From: Pelistega sp.
Lineage (GTDB): Bacteria > Pseudomonadota > Gammaproteobacteria > Burkholderiales > Burkholderiaceae_B
NCBI GenBank assembly: GCA_030538255.1
Contig: JAUNUI010000010.1
Location: 31,167 to 95,166, forward strand
DNA: 64,000 nt
Reading direction: 5' to 3'
The notes under the pieces are model-generated. The model saw nothing but the letters and a program-made list of their open reading frames with translations. It was not told the DNA's origin and searched no databases. The position numbers were made by a program, and so were the translations under genes. Positions 63,186 through 64,000 of this stretch are shown here, piece after piece; positions within the stretch are counted from its first letter, which is position 1, and each line of letters begins with the position of its first letter.

Positions 63186-64000
63186 TCAATGTTTTGGTAG
63201 ATGCGAAATAATGTCTGGTATCTTCGTAATAGCATAGAGGATAAATAGGCTAAGGAGAGTGATGCTAATACAGAGTATTGCCCGTATTACCCCCCATTTC
63301 TTATGCGTCACAACCGCCCCTGTTTTCTCATCCCATAGGGTTATTCCCTTATTTTTTAGGCGGAAATAACTCAGTATTTGTGTAATGATCGGTAGTAAGG
63401 GGAGATTAAGTGCGCAACCAAAAAATAGCATATAAAAAGTGCGCTTTAAGCTTGTTGAAAATTTTAGTTTCTGGCCATCAGCGGCTAAAACTTTAATGCC
63501 AAAACAATATTTAGCAGGTGTTGTACCAAAGCAACTGAGAAAGATGCTCTCAATAATGATAAAAGCAAGAGCAATAAATAGCAAAAATGTGGTAAGGAGC
63601 AATATAAATTTAATCAGCGCCGTTGATTTGTCAGATGATATGCTCAATATGATTTGGCCTAGCAGAGAGATGATAAAAAAGGCTAGGAGTAAGAATACCC
63701 ATGTGTCTACCAAACGAGCAAAGAATCGTCGCCAAGGGTGGGTAGAGTGGTAAGGAGGTTTGCCTAGAGGGTTCTTATTATGTTGCATATTGGCGTTATC
63801 TTGATTCGCTTTCTTAGCGTCAGGAGTCGAGCCGCCACCAAATTGCAGACTGGCACTTTCTTGGTTCACTATATTAACGTCAGAAGTCGAGTCGTCACCA
63901 AATTGCATGCCAAAGTTATCTTGGCTAGATTTGTTAGCGTCAGGAACGTAAGCGTCCGTAGAACACACATTGAAACGGTCCTGGAAATGCGTGAAGCTAA
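63186..64000 (-). CDS. RDD-family membrane protein, 5' end beyond the window
   Basis: RDD-domain protein. RRFFARLVDTWVFLLLAFF holds the Arg/Asp pair, followed by spans at about 119-142 and 180-205 and the GTTPAKYCFGIKVLA block. The reading frame stays open to the window edge, so the start may lie outside; GTG 63968 is the first in-window candidate. Upstream of the membrane part, three units of 20 residues ending in GMQ, SLQ and NMQ (each with S/N-Q-(D/E)-x-A and STPDA-like phrases) form a 60-bp coding tandem repeat. RDD proteins are proposed transporters or channels; function unknown. Confidence 0.85.
   Translation of the reverse strand, partial: SFTHFQDRFNVCSTDAYVPDANKSSQDNFGMQFGDDSTSDVNIVNQESASLQFGGGSTPDAKKANQDNANMQHNKNPLGKPPYHSTHPWRRFFARLVDTWVFLLLAFFIISLLGQIILSISSDKSTALIKFILLLTTFLLFIALAFIIIESIFLSCFGTTPAKYCFGIKVLAADGQKLKFSTSLKRTFYMLFFGCALNLPLLPIITQILSYFRLKNKGITLWDEKTGAVVTHKKWGVIRAILCISITLLSLFILYAITKIPDIISHLPKH

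Overview
The window looks like a chromosomal segment of a low-to-medium GC betaproteobacterium, most likely Burkholderiales/Alcaligenaceae (Oligella, Pelistega or Paenalcaligenes type). The gene orders pyrG-kdsA-DUF1330-eno-ftsB and rpmI-rplT-pheS-pheT-ihfA-merR, the cat/pca aromatic cluster and a giant Alcaligenaceae-style glycine-repeat autotransporter point there. I cannot name the genus from sequence alone.

Layout. 0-2 kb: a PPK2 polyphosphate kinase and tRNA-Asn. 2.1-5.9 kb: an AT-rich accessory patch with an unknown 394-aa protein, two small membrane proteins of related architecture, a decayed copy of one of them, and a 68-aa ORF translationally coupled to an ADP-ribosylglycohydrolase. 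5.9-10.8 kb: divergent catR / catBC-pcaIJ-pcaD, the lower catechol branch from muconate to 3-oxoadipyl-CoA. 11-17.5 kb: mostly minus-strand genes: DyP peroxidase, a sulfur-responsive operon (BigR/YgaV-like ArsR, rhodanese-TM, DUF2892), alcohol dehydrogenase, NmrA-like protein, LysR regulator, YqaA and a YdcH-like protein. 17.7-20 kb: an overlapping three-gene phospholipid cassette (CDP-alcohol phosphotransferase, PlsC, CdsA-like). 20-24.9 kb: pyrG, kdsA, DUF1330, eno, ftsB. 25-30.7 kb: LysR, an orphan PIN protein, clpB with a heat-shock-like promoter, ubiK. 31-37.7 kb: a complete OMF/HlyD/RbbA/YhhJ export operon. 37.8-43.5 kb: fhs, a 52-aa DUF1328 protein, azlCD, comM. 43.4-44.5 kb: a brnT(frameshifted)-brnA toxin-antitoxin cassette between two diverged copies of the comM 3' end. 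44.5-48.6 kb: EamA exporter, a kup 3' remnant, and a NarL/NarX-type two-component system. 49.2-57.3 kb: a 2708-aa autotransporter with over 20 AQSIGGGGG-type repeats, divergent from the two-component genes. 57.8-63 kb: rpmI, rplT, pheS, pheT, ihfA, merR. The right edge cuts the 5' end of an RDD-family gene.

A recurring feature is short, unrelated, decaying intergenic tandem arrays (periods about 13-72 bp, two to five copies) at more than ten places, several beginning inside the 3' end of the upstream gene. The best leads are the comM/brnTA duplication, the 2-6 kb small-membrane-protein/ADP-ribosylglycohydrolase patch, the autotransporter with its adjacent two-component system, and the sulfur-sensing operon with its double palindrome.
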